From Falsiroseomonas sp050563535 (GTDB lineage Bacteria > Pseudomonadota > Alphaproteobacteria > Acetobacterales > Acetobacteraceae), in assembly GCF_050563535.1 (NCBI RefSeq), contig NZ_JBNXUO010000003.1, forward strand, positions 1-64,000: a DNA stretch of 64,000 bases, in the 5' to 3' direction. Each line of letters starts with the position of its first letter. The stretch's first letter is position 1. Position numbers and translations under genes: made by a program. Of this stretch, positions 34,808-42,089 are shown one piece after another. The notes beneath the pieces are model-generated. The model searched no databases. It saw only the letters and a list, made by a program, of their open reading frames with translations, and was not told the DNA's origin.

Positions 34808-35415
34808 GCCAGGTCCTTCAGCCAGAAGGTCAGGTCGTGCGGCGTCTCGGCCGCCGCGCCCGTCTCCTTCCAGTCGAAGCGGACGGCGAGGTCCGGCCGC
34901 GGCAGGTAGCCGCGCCGCCGCCAGAACCCGTCGAGCGGGACGTGGCCTTCCGGCCTGCGCGGGTCGTCAGCGTCGCGCCGGACGGCGCAGAAGGCGCAGC
35001 GCATCAGGCCAAGGCCGCGGGCATGGGCCTCCCGCTCCGCGAAGAACCGCACGCCCGCCCCCTGTCCCCGATAGGGCGCGAGCAGCACCGATTCGCCAAG
35101 GTAGCACCATTCCCGCGGCTCGAATCCGGCGGCGGCGAAGGCGGCGCGAACCGGCGGGTGACCTTCGGTCATCGGCTCGCAGGTGGCGGCGCCGACCACC
35201 TCCGCCCCGTCGCGGCAGACCACCACGGCGGCGCCGGGCGCATCGGCATAGGCCCGCAGGTAGCGCTGCTCATAGGCCGCGTCGCCGTCGTACAGATACG
35301 GCCATTCGCGGAACACGGCGATCCGCAGCCGCGCGAGGGCGGGCAGCAGCGGATGCAGGGCCGCGCCGCGCAGCGTCTCGAAGGTGAGGTGGACCGGGGC
35401 CATCCGCCGGTGCAT
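34804..35415 (-). CDS. GNAT family N-acetyltransferase
   Basis: A 203-residue acetyltransferase. The acetyl-CoA loop is CYLGESVLLAPYRGQGAGVRFFAERE near residues 109-134 (family Q/RxxGxG/A), with a preceding strand GAAVVVCRDGAEVVGAATCEPM. The C-terminal half has FWRRRGYLPRPDL, a typical strand-turn before the last beta strand. Start ATG 35415 (an internal ATG at 35403 is possible). It is the promoter-proximal gene of the lpxB operon and divergent from the SemiSWEET gene with a 36-base gap. Confidence 0.8.
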
Positions 35416-35451
35416 AGGCGGGGCGCGCCTTGCGGGGAAGGGGATGCGCGC

Positions 35452-35706
35452 TTGGACCCGGTGGAACTGATCGGCCTTGCGGCCGGCCTGCTCACGACCT
35501 CGGCCTTCGTGCCGCAGGCGCTGCGGACCTGGCGCACCGGCTCGGCGCGGGATTTCAGCCTGGGGCTGCTGGTGCTGCTGGTCGCGGGCAACAGCCTGTG
35601 GATGGCCTATGGCGCGCTGAAGGGCTCGGCGGGGCTGGTGGCGGCGAACCTGGTGACCGTGCCGCTGACGGTCTACCTGCTGTCGGTGAAGCTCAGGCGC
35701 GGCTAG
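35452..35706 (+). CDS. SemiSWEET-type sugar transporter, 84 residues
   Basis: A short open frame starting at TTG 35452 behind a GGGGAAGGGG site. It predicts three membrane segments (about 4-22, 34-52 and 60-78) and carries the signature GLLTTSAFVPQALRTWRTGSA in sense, with the conserved Pro-Gln of the PQ-loop/MtN3 half-repeat near residues 20-21, then ARDFSLGLLVLLVAGNSLWMAYG. SemiSWEETs work as homodimers that move small sugars across the inner membrane. It is easy to miss because of its size and TTG start. A strong hairpin follows it. Confidence 0.8.
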   Translation: MDPVELIGLAAGLLTTSAFVPQALRTWRTGSARDFSLGLLVLLVAGNSLWMAYGALKGSAGLVAANLVTVPLTVYLLSVKLRRG

Positions 35707-35735
35707 CCGGGCAGGCGGCGGGCCCGGCCTGCCGC

Positions 35736-35764
35736 TGCCCCGGCCCGTGGCCCGGGCCGGGGCA
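35736..35764. terminator. Perfect 11-bp hairpin between convergent genes
   Basis: TGCCCCGGCCC pairs perfectly with GGGCCGGGGCA across a 7-base loop, between the ends of the SemiSWEET gene (plus) and the STAS gene (minus). Position and strength fit a bidirectional terminator; there is no T-run, as is common in GC-rich genomes. Confidence 0.6.
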
Positions 35765-35773
35765 GGCCAGGTG

Positions 35774-36106
35774 TCAGCCCAGGCCGGCGACCGCGGCGTC
35801 CCGGCTCGGGTGGATCGCCAGGATCTTGTCGAAGCCGCTGATCTCCAGCACCTCGCGCACCGGCGCCTGGGGGGAGGCGACGGCGAAGGCGCCGCCCCCG
35901 GCCTTCGCCTGCTTCGCCGCCTTCAGCAGCACGCGCAGCCCGGCGGAGGAGACGTAGTGGACCTCCGCCATGTCGGCGACGAGCCGGCCGCCGCCTTCCA
36001 GCAGCGCCAGCAGCCGCGTCTCGACCGCGGGCGCCGTGGCGGTGTCCAGCCGGCCCTTCAGCGCAGCGACCCTGACGCTGCCCGAGGTGGTCTCCGTGAT
36101 GTCCAT
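35774..36106 (-). CDS. STAS-domain anti-sigma factor antagonist
   Basis: A 110-residue single STAS domain. The phosphorylation segment is EVHYVSSAGLRVLLKAAK near residues 48-65 with two Ser at positions 53-54, one of which an RsbW-like kinase would phosphorylate. The N-terminus SVRVAALKGRLDTATAP matches the first strand and helix of SpoIIAA-like proteins. Partner-switch kinase and phosphatase genes exist 34 kb to the left (1169-2842), and this protein is a natural candidate for their missing partner. It follows a GPP34 gene by about 31 bases in the same direction. Confidence 0.88.
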   Translation of the reverse strand: MDITETTSGSVRVAALKGRLDTATAPAVETRLLALLEGGGRLVADMAEVHYVSSAGLRVLLKAAKQAKAGGGAFAVASPQAPVREVLEISGFDKILAIHPSRDAAVAGLG

Positions 36107-36137
36107 GGAAGGCAGTCCCGTTCCTGACTCGAGGCTT

Positions 36138-36788
36138 CTAGATCATCGGCGCGTAGCGCGCGATCTGGGCGTAGATCTCGCGGATCGCGTCGGCAAGCGA
36201 GCGGTTCAGCTCCTCGAGGTCGGCCACGGCGTCGATGCGCGGCGTCACGCGGTCGAGCTCGTGCGGCGCGAGGATGAGGGAGAACAGGCCCGCCGCGCGG
36301 CACAGCCCGATCAGCATGGAATCCCGCGGCTCCGGGATGTCGTCGTTGAACAGAACGCCGAGGATGCGGGCCTTCACCTCGCGTTCCTCCTTGTCGTTCA
36401 CGACGGGGTAGCGGCGTTCCGGGAAGACCCAGAGGAAGCGGCCCTCGACGCGCTTCAGGATGCCCTTGGCCACCAGCCGGTCGAACAGCGCGTCGCGGAA
36501 GGCGTCGGCATCGGCGCCGAGCGTCTCGATCCAGTGGCGGCTGTCGAACTGCTCCCGGCTCGCGGCGACCTGCGCGAGGACGCGGTCCTGCAGCGCATCG
36601 CCGGTGGGCTTCGCGTCGACGACGTAGAGGCGGCCGGGATCGGTGTCGATCCGCCCGGCCAGCGCAAGCTCCGCCAGGATGGCGCCCGCAATGGCGTAGT
36701 CGCCCGACGGGGCGGCGCGTTCCTGCAGCCGCCCGCTCTCGTCGTCGAGCATCAGGAGGAGGATCTCCTCCGGCATCGTCAGCGGCAT
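36138..36788 (-). CDS. GPP34 (Golgi phosphoprotein 3-like) family protein
   Basis: A 216-residue protein with the GPP34 pattern: TMPEEILLLMLDDESG at the start, then YAIAGAILAELALAGRID near residue 32, AFRDALFDRLVAKGILKRVEG near 97, and the tail SMLIGLCRAAGLFSLIL. In eukaryotes GOLPH3 binds phosphatidylinositol 4-phosphate; bacterial relatives are mostly known from Actinobacteria and some Proteobacteria, where roles are unclear. Start ATG 36788 removes a poorly conserved 28-residue extension and leaves an 80-base gap to the CobW-like gene. Downstream on the same strand is the STAS gene, hinting at a link to regulation. Confidence 0.75.
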   Translation of the reverse strand: MPLTMPEEILLLMLDDESGRLQERAAPSGDYAIAGAILAELALAGRIDTDPGRLYVVDAKPTGDALQDRVLAQVAASREQFDSRHWIETLGADADAFRDALFDRLVAKGILKRVEGRFLWVFPERRYPVVNDKEEREVKARILGVLFNDDIPEPRDSMLIGLCRAAGLFSLILAPHELDRVTPRIDAVADLEELNRSLADAIREIYAQIARYAPMI

Positions 36789-36868
36789 CCGTCCCAGCCC
36801 TCCCCGGCGCGGCACACCCGGCGCGTGCAGGGAAGCGCGCGGCGGGGGGCAAGTCAACGCGGGGCGGG

Positions 36869-37906
36869 TCACCCGGCGCCGATGCCCTGCCTCTCCCGCG
36901 CGGCATCGAGGAAGGCGCGCATCCCATCCTCCACCACCCGCGGGTCGAGGTCGCGCAGCACGAAGACCAGCCGCGACCGCCGCGGCTCTCCCTCCGGCCA
37001 GGCCGCGAGCCGCGTCGGCGGGTGGAACAGGTGCTGCACGCCATGCACCGCGACCGGCCGTTCCTCCCCCACCAGGTCGAGGATGCCCTTCATCCGCAGC
37101 ACCGCCGCGCCGCGCGTCATCGCCAGCATCTCGAGCCAGGTGGCGACGCCGTCCCAGGGAAGCGGGCGGTCGAATTCGAGGCAGAGCGCGCGGATGCGCG
37201 CATCGTGCCGGTTGGGGTCGTGGTGATGGTGGTGATGGTGGTCGCCCGCCGCCGCGCCGATCCAGCGGGCGACGTCGGGCGACTTCACGGACGGATCATA
37301 GGGGCCGCCGGCCAGCAGCGCCGCCGGGTCGATGGCGCCCGCCACCGCGGGCAGGACCGGCGCCACCGGGTTCAGCGCGGCAAGCCGCGCCGTCAGCGCC
37401 TCCACCTGCCCCGCCGCCGCGATGTCGGTCTTGCTCAGCACGATGCGGTCGGCGACCGCAGCCTGCCGCACCGCCTCCTCCTGCGCATCGAGGGTGGCGA
37501 GCCCGGTCGCGGCATCGACCAGCGTGACGACGCCGTCCAGCACGAAGCGCCGCGCCAGCCGCGGGTCCGCCATCAGCGTCTGGAGGATCGGCGCGGGATC
37601 GGCCAGCCCGGTCGTCTCCACCACCACGCGCCGCACCTCCTGCCCGGCCAGCACGCGGTCCCAGAGGCCGTCGAGCGCACGGGCGAGGTCGCCGCGGATG
37701 GTGCAGCACAGGCAGCCCGCATTCAGCAGCACCGTGTCGCCGTCCAGCCGCTCCACCAGCAGGTGGTCGAGGCCGATCTCGCCGAACTCGTTGATCAGCA
37801 CCGCGGTGCCGGCCATCTCCGGGCGCTTCAGCAGCGCGTTCAGCAGCGTCGTCTTGCCGGCGCCGAGGAAGCCGGTCAGCACGGTCACGGGGATGGGGGC
37901 GGTCAC
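36869..37906 (-). CDS. COG0523 (CobW/ZNG1-like) zinc metallochaperone GTPase
   Basis: A 345-residue G3E GTPase. Walker A is TGFLGAGKTTLLN near residue 11, the metal-binding CXCC is NAGCLCCTIRGDLARAL near 62-78, and the guanine-specificity motif SKTD is near 163. A histidine tract, GDHHHHHHHDPNRHD near 226-240, is typical of zinc-handling members. The protein is thought to insert zinc into client enzymes with GTP hydrolysis. It begins at a GTG that overlaps the hisI stop (GTGA) and is near a Zur-like regulator, which supports a zinc role rather than cobalamin synthesis. Confidence 0.9.
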   Translation of the reverse strand: MTAPIPVTVLTGFLGAGKTTLLNALLKRPEMAGTAVLINEFGEIGLDHLLVERLDGDTVLLNAGCLCCTIRGDLARALDGLWDRVLAGQEVRRVVVETTGLADPAPILQTLMADPRLARRFVLDGVVTLVDAATGLATLDAQEEAVRQAAVADRIVLSKTDIAAAGQVEALTARLAALNPVAPVLPAVAGAIDPAALLAGGPYDPSVKSPDVARWIGAAAGDHHHHHHHDPNRHDARIRALCLEFDRPLPWDGVATWLEMLAMTRGAAVLRMKGILDLVGEERPVAVHGVQHLFHPPTRLAAWPEGEPRRSRLVFVLRDLDPRVVEDGMRAFLDAARERQGIGAG

Positions 37907-38319
37907 CGGTGGTACAGCTCCTCCGGATCCCGTTCGGGCGGCGCGATCGCCACCAGCTCGCCGTCGCGCAGCGCCCGGTAGAAGCAGTTGCGCCGGCCGG
38001 TGTGGCAGGCGACCCCTTCCTGCGCGACCAGCGCCAGCAGAGCGTCGCCGTCGCAGTCGAGCCGGAGGTCCACCAGCTTCTGCACCTGGCCCGAGGTCTC
38101 GCCCTTGCGCCACAGCGCCCCGCGGGAGCGCGACCAGTAGGTGACGCGGCCGGTCGCCAGCGTCTCGGCCAGCGCGGCGCGGTTCATCCAGGCCATCATC
38201 AGCACCTCGCCGGTGTCGTGCTGCTGGGCGATGCAGGGCACGAGGCCGTGGCCATCGAAGCGCACGGCGTCGAGCATGAGGACGCGGGCGGCGGGGTCTG
38301 GCGGGGCGGGGTCGGTCAT
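37903..38319 (-). CDS. hisI: Phosphoribosyl-AMP cyclohydrolase
   Basis: A 138-residue single-domain HisI, the zinc- and magnesium-dependent third-step enzyme of histidine synthesis. Visible motifs are VLMMAWMNRAAL near residue 39, VTYWSRSRGALWRKGETSG near 59, LRLDCDGDALLALV near 86 and ACHTGRRNCFYRAL near 103, containing the three zinc-ligand Cys and metal-binding Asp. It is the first gene of a hisI-COG0523 operon and lies opposite a Zur-like gene. hisI is one of several zinc enzymes found in Zur-controlled loci, often as an extra copy; whether this is the only hisI in the genome cannot be seen. Confidence 0.94.
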   Translation of the reverse strand: MTDPAPPDPAARVLMLDAVRFDGHGLVPCIAQQHDTGEVLMMAWMNRAALAETLATGRVTYWSRSRGALWRKGETSGQVQKLVDLRLDCDGDALLALVAQEGVACHTGRRNCFYRALRDGELVAIAPPERDPEELYHR

Positions 38320-38340
38320 GGTGGCTGCATCCCGGGCTGC

Positions 38341-38353
38341 GTTACACTATATC
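38341..38353. promoter_or_regulatory. Zur-box-like operator between hisI and the Zur-like gene
   Basis: GTTACACTATATC lies in the 67-base gap between hisI (start at 38319) and the Fur-family gene (start at 38387). It matches 10 of 13 positions of the palindromic Zur core GTTATAATATAAC and is strikingly AT-rich for its surroundings. Placed here, Zur bound with zinc would repress both directions. The tract could in addition supply the promoter -10 elements. Confidence 0.5.
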
Positions 38354-38386
38354 AGGGCCATGGGGTCTTGGCGGAAGGGGTCGGGC

Positions 38387-38902
38387 ATGGCCGGAACGCT
38401 CCCGGCGGGCGATGGTGCGACGGACCGGGCACTGGCCGAGGCGGAGGCCGCGTGCCTGCGGCGGGGCGCGCAGCTGACGGAGCTGCGCCGGCAGGTGCTG
38501 CGCCTGGTGCTGGAATCCGCCCAGCCGATCGGCGCCTATGCCCTGCTGGACCGCCTGCGGGCCGCGCGGCCCGGCGCCGCGCCGCCCACGGTCTACCGCG
38601 CGCTCGACTTCCTGCTGGACCAGGGGCTGATCCACAAGGTCGAGCGGCTGAACGCCTTCATCGGCTGCTCCACCCAGCCCGAGGCGCATGACCACTGCGC
38701 CGGCCATGGCCATGACCATCCGCACCAGTTCCTGATCTGCTCCCGTTGCGGCGCCACCGCGGAACTGTGCGATCCTGCGGTCGCCTCCTCGGTGGCGGCG
38801 GCCGCCGCCGCGGTCGGCTTCGCGCCGACGCGGACGACGGTGGAGGTGGAGGGGCTGTGCCGGCTTTGCGCCGGACCGATGGGGACGTTGTTGGAAAGTT
38901 AG
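38387..38902 (+). CDS. zur: Fur-family zinc uptake regulator (Zur-like)
   Basis: A 171-residue Fur-family repressor. The winged helix (about 20-85) ends with PPTVYRALDFLLDQGLIHKVERLNAFIGC. The metal region has AHDHCAGHGHDHPHQFLICSRCGATAELCD (sense order) with a CxxC pair (Cys near 124 and 127) and a second CxxC at RLCAGPMG region near the C-terminus (GLCRLCAG), the structural zinc site. The His-rich stretch (HDHCAGHGHDHPHQF) suits zinc sensing. Its divergent neighbours hisI and COG0523 support Zur over Fur. Start ATG 38387 has GGAAGGGG upstream; an ATG at 38360 is an alternative. Confidence 0.87.
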   Translation: MAGTLPAGDGATDRALAEAEAACLRRGAQLTELRRQVLRLVLESAQPIGAYALLDRLRAARPGAAPPTVYRALDFLLDQGLIHKVERLNAFIGCSTQPEAHDHCAGHGHDHPHQFLICSRCGATAELCDPAVASSVAAAAAAVGFAPTRTTVEVEGLCRLCAGPMGTLLES

Positions 38903-38952
38903 TTGATTTCGTTTCGTTGCGTGTTCGCGTGCCTCTGGCAGAAGCGAAGGCG

Positions 38953-39423
38953 ATGACCGGACCGGTTCAGCAGCGCGCCGGGCGGGATGCCGCCCTCGGC
39001 CTTCTCCGGCGCCTTCGCCGGCAGGACGCCTTGCTCGGCATCCGCAACAGCGGCATCGCCTTCGACGTGGCGATGCTGCTCTACGAGCACGCGGTGGCAG
39101 ACCCGCCGCATGACGTCTCGGTGGACATGATTTCCGACCTGACGGGCTACAGCGGCCCCACCATACGCCTCGTCCTGAAGCGGCTGGTGGAGGCGGGGTC
39201 GGTCGCGCCGGGACGCAGGATCGGCAAGACGCAGCTCTACGCGCTGACGGAAGCCGGGCTTGCCGGCTTCCACCGCTATGTCGAGGCGCTGCTGGATTTC
39301 CGCATCCAGCCCATCCTCAGCGCGGCAGGCGGTCCAGCCCCGCCGCCAGGTCCGCAACCAGGTCCGGCACCGCCTCCAGCCCGATATGCAGGCGCACCGC
39401 CTGACCGGGAAGTGGCGGAGTGA
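38953..39423 (+). CDS. Winged-helix (MarR-like) transcriptional regulator with odd C-terminal tail
   Basis: A 156-residue protein. Residues 30-100 read as a winged helix: SGIAFDVAMLLYEHAVADPP, then the recognition-helix region VDMISDLTGYSGPTIRLVLKRLVEAGSVAPGRRIGKTQLYALTEAG in sense. The last about 35 residues are Pro/Ala/Gly-rich (GPAPPPGPQPGPAPPP) and are encoded entirely opposite the 3' end of the metC-like gene (107-base overlap), so they may be an added tail from a lost stop codon. Target unknown. The ATG at 38953 is behind AAGG; nearby upstream in-frame GTG/TTG codons are possible. Confidence 0.7.
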   Translation: MTGPVQQRAGRDAALGLLRRLRRQDALLGIRNSGIAFDVAMLLYEHAVADPPHDVSVDMISDLTGYSGPTIRLVLKRLVEAGSVAPGRRIGKTQLYALTEAGLAGFHRYVEALLDFRIQPILSAAGGPAPPPGPQPGPAPPPARYAGAPPDREVAE

Positions 39424-40516
39424 CGGCGCGCGAGATGCCGGCATTGGTCGGCAGCGCCAGGCTTTCGTAGCCGCCCCAGGACGCGCCGATGCCGAACAGC
39501 TCCAGCCCGTCCACGAAGGCGAAGACCTCCGCCTCGGTGTAGCGGGGCTGGAAGACGATGCCGAACAGCGAACAGGCGCCTGTGAAGTCGCGCTTCCAGA
39601 TCGCGTGGCCCGGATCCTCCGGCAGGCCCGGATGCAGCACCCGCGCGATCTCGGGCCGCCCTTGCAGCCAGCGCGCCACCTCGAAGGCGGCGGCTTCCTG
39701 TTCCTTCAGCCGCACCGGCATCGTCCGCACGCCGCGCAGCGCCAGCCAGCAGTCATCCGGGCTGGCATAGTGGCCCATGGCGGAAGCCGCGCCCCGCACC
39801 TTCAGATGGTGCGCCTCGTCCGCGACGGTGACGGAGCCGAGCAGGATGTCGCTGTGGCCGCCGACATACTTGGTCAGCGCCTGGATCGAGACGTCGCAGC
39901 CCTTCGCGAAGGGCTGGAAGTGGTGGATGCCCCAGGTGTTGTCGATCATCGAAACCGCCCCGTGCCGCCGCGCCACGGCGGTCAGCGCGGGGACGTCCTG
40001 CATCTCGAAGGTGTGGCTGCCCGGGCTTTCCAGGTAGAGCACCCGCGTGTTCGGCGTCCACAGCGCCTCCAGCGCCGCGGCATCGATGGTGGGGTCGTAG
40101 AAGGTCGTCTCGATCCCCCAGCCGGCCATCATCCCTTCCGCAAGCCCGCGGGCCGGGCCGTAGACGCTGTCCGGCATCAGGCAGCGGTCGCCGGCCTTCA
40201 GGAAGGCGAGCAGCGGCACCGCCACCGCCGCCAGCCCGGTGCCGGTGATGGTGCAGTGCGTCCCACCCTCGATCTCGGCGACCACATCCTCCAGCGCGTA
40301 ATGGGTCGGGCCGCCCTGGGTGCCATAGGTCATCACCCGCTCGAAGCGGCGCTTCGCATTCTCCCGCCGCGCCTCGCAGGACGGCGCGAGCACGGTGGAG
40401 CCGCGGTGCAGCGGCGGGTTCACGAAGCCTAGGCTGCGGATGGGGGCGCGCGCCGCATGCGACATGCGCGTGGCGAAGCCGGGCTTCGCGGCCTTCGGCG
40501 TGGCGTCGTCGGGCAT
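39317..40516 (-). CDS. metC: Cystathionine beta-lyase / PLP-dependent trans-sulfuration enzyme
   Basis: A 399-residue Cys/Met metabolism PLP enzyme. Motifs are MTYGTQGGPTHYALE near residue 64 (MetC-specific YGxxGxPT), SPGSHTFEMQDVPAL near 167, IDNTWGIHHFQPFAKGCDVSIQALTKYVGGHSD near 191-223 with the catalytic Lys at the ALTKY segment, and the C-terminal WGGYESLALP near 360. Cystathionine beta-lyase makes homocysteine, pyruvate and ammonia in methionine synthesis. The ATG overlaps the stop of the sulfurtransferase gene (TGATG), so the two are coupled. Related gamma-lyases cannot be fully excluded. Confidence 0.9.
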   Translation of the reverse strand: MPDDATPKAAKPGFATRMSHAARAPIRSLGFVNPPLHRGSTVLAPSCEARRENAKRRFERVMTYGTQGGPTHYALEDVVAEIEGGTHCTITGTGLAAVAVPLLAFLKAGDRCLMPDSVYGPARGLAEGMMAGWGIETTFYDPTIDAAALEALWTPNTRVLYLESPGSHTFEMQDVPALTAVARRHGAVSMIDNTWGIHHFQPFAKGCDVSIQALTKYVGGHSDILLGSVTVADEAHHLKVRGAASAMGHYASPDDCWLALRGVRTMPVRLKEQEAAAFEVARWLQGRPEIARVLHPGLPEDPGHAIWKRDFTGACSLFGIVFQPRYTEAEVFAFVDGLELFGIGASWGGYESLALPTNAGISRAVTPPLPGQAVRLHIGLEAVPDLVADLAAGLDRLPR

Positions 40517-41367
40517 CAACTGGCACTCGTCTCTTTCGGGGTTTCAGGACGGCTGGCCCATTCGGTCCAGGACCCGTCATAGACCGCGGGCTCGGGCAGG
40601 CCGGCCCGCACCGCGCCGAGGGCGAGCACGCAGGCCGTCACACCCGTCCCGCAGGAGGTGACGACGGGGCGCGTGTCATCCGCGCCGCGGGCGGCGAAGA
40701 TGGCGCGCAGCGTCGCCGCGTCCTTCATGGTGGCGTCGGCGTTCAGCAGTTCCGTGAAGGGCAGGCTCGCCGCGCCGGGCATGTGGCCGGAGGGCAGGCC
40801 GGGGCGGGGTTCCGGCGCCGTGCCGTCGAAGCGCCCCTTCGCGCGGGCATCGAGGATCAGCGCCTCGCCCCCGCCCTGGCGGATGATGCGCTTCACGTCG
40901 CCGATGCCGGCCAGGCGCCGCGCGACCAGGTCGGGCACGAAGATCGCCCTGCCCACCGCGACGGGATCCCCCGAGTCGACCGGGCGGCGTTCCGCCTTCC
41001 ACTTCGGCAGCCCGCCATCCAGCACCGCCACCCGTTCATGCCCGAACAGCCGCAGCAGCCACCAGCCCCGCGGTGATGACTGCATGCCCTTCTGGTCGTA
41101 GCAGACGACGCGGCTGGCGCTGGAGACGCCAAGCGCGCCCAGCACCTTCGCGAAGCGCGCGGGCGTCGGCACCATGTGGGGCAGGGGGTCGTCGGGGTCC
41201 GCGGCCTCGTCGATGTCGAGGAAGCGCGCGCCCGGGATGCGCGCCTTCAGGAACTCGGCGCGGCCGTCGAAGGGCTCGTTCGGCAGGTATTTCGTGCAGT
41301 CCAGCAGCACGAGGTCCGGCGCGCCCAGTTCGCGCGCAAGCCACTCCGTCGGGACGAGGTTGTCCAT
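40516..41367 (-). CDS. sseA: 3-Mercaptopyruvate sulfurtransferase-like rhodanese
   Basis: A 283-residue tandem rhodanese. The first domain has LLDCTKYLPNE and IPGARFLDIDEAADP; the second has the active-site loop TSCGTGVTACVLAL near residue 242, the CG[ST]GVT type of 3-mercaptopyruvate sulfurtransferases. The final motif VYDGSWTEWASRP is conserved. It moves sulfur from mercaptopyruvate to thiophilic acceptors. Start ATG 41367 has GGAG eight bases upstream, preferred over GTG 41376 that overlaps the AlaX-like stop. It is one transcript with metC, AlaX-like and NUDIX genes. Confidence 0.9.
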   Translation of the reverse strand: MDNLVPTEWLARELGAPDLVLLDCTKYLPNEPFDGRAEFLKARIPGARFLDIDEAADPDDPLPHMVPTPARFAKVLGALGVSSASRVVCYDQKGMQSSPRGWWLLRLFGHERVAVLDGGLPKWKAERRPVDSGDPVAVGRAIFVPDLVARRLAGIGDVKRIIRQGGGEALILDARAKGRFDGTAPEPRPGLPSGHMPGAASLPFTELLNADATMKDAATLRAIFAARGADDTRPVVTSCGTGVTACVLALGAVRAGLPEPAVYDGSWTEWASRPETPKETSAS

Positions 41368-41372
41368 GTCGG

Positions 41373-42089
41373 TCACTCCGGCAGGATGAAGTGGACGCGG
41401 CGGTTCTGCTTGCCCTTGTTCTCGAGCTTCGTCACCTCCACCCGCCCGATCTCGGCGGTGGAGCGGACATGCGTGCCGCCGCAGGGTTGCAGGTCCACCG
41501 GCGCTGCCTCGGGCCCGATCCGCACCAGGCGGATGCGCCCCGCGCCGCGCGGCGGCTGCACCGACAGCGTGCGGACCAGCTGCGGATTCGCCTCCAGCTC
41601 CGCCTCGGCGATCCAGCGCGTGCCGGTCGGATGGCCGGCGGCGACGAGTTCCGCCAGCCGCTCCGTCAGCCATTCCTTCGTCGGCGGGTCCGGCAGGTCG
41701 AAGTCGAGCCGCGACTTCTCCGCGCCGATCTGGTTGCCGGTCGCGTAGATGCCGGGCAGCACGCTGCACAGCAGGTGCATCGTCGTGTGCATCCGCATGT
41801 GCCGGTGGCGCCGCGCCCAGTCGAGCGTGACCGCGACCTCGGCCCCCACCGGCGGCGCGGCGGCGCCGGCGGCCAGCGTGTGGACCACCGCGCCGGCCTC
41901 TCCCTTCACCGCCTCCGCCACCGCGGCCTCGCCCCCGTCCCAGCGGAGCGTGCCGGTATCGCCGGGCTGGCCGCCGCTGCGGGCGTACATCACGGTGCGG
42001 TCGAGGACGACCCCGCGCTCGTCGGCGGAGATGACGCGCGCGGTACAGTCGCGCAGATAGGCGTCCTCGGTGAACAGGGCCTCGGTCAC
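41373..42089 (-). CDS. AlaX-type trans-editing alanyl-tRNA hydrolase
   Basis: A 238-residue free-standing editing domain related to AlaRS C-terminal region. Zinc ligands are visible in RHRHMRMHTTMHLLC near residue 100 (HxxxH) and DLQPCGGTHVRSTAEIGRVEV near 195-215 (CxxxH). Such proteins remove serine or glycine from mis-charged tRNA-Ala. The protein starts best at GTG 42089: GGAG lies six bases ahead, the GTG overlaps the upstream TGA, and the resulting MTEALFTEDAYLRDC matches the family N-terminus. The upstream ATG at 42101 would overlap the NUDIX gene by 16 bases. Confidence 0.88.
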   Translation of the reverse strand: MTEALFTEDAYLRDCTARVISADERGVVLDRTVMYARSGGQPGDTGTLRWDGGEAAVAEAVKGEAGAVVHTLAAGAAAPPVGAEVAVTLDWARRHRHMRMHTTMHLLCSVLPGIYATGNQIGAEKSRLDFDLPDPPTKEWLTERLAELVAAGHPTGTRWIAEAELEANPQLVRTLSVQPPRGAGRIRLVRIGPEAAPVDLQPCGGTHVRSTAEIGRVEVTKLENKGKQNRRVHFILPE

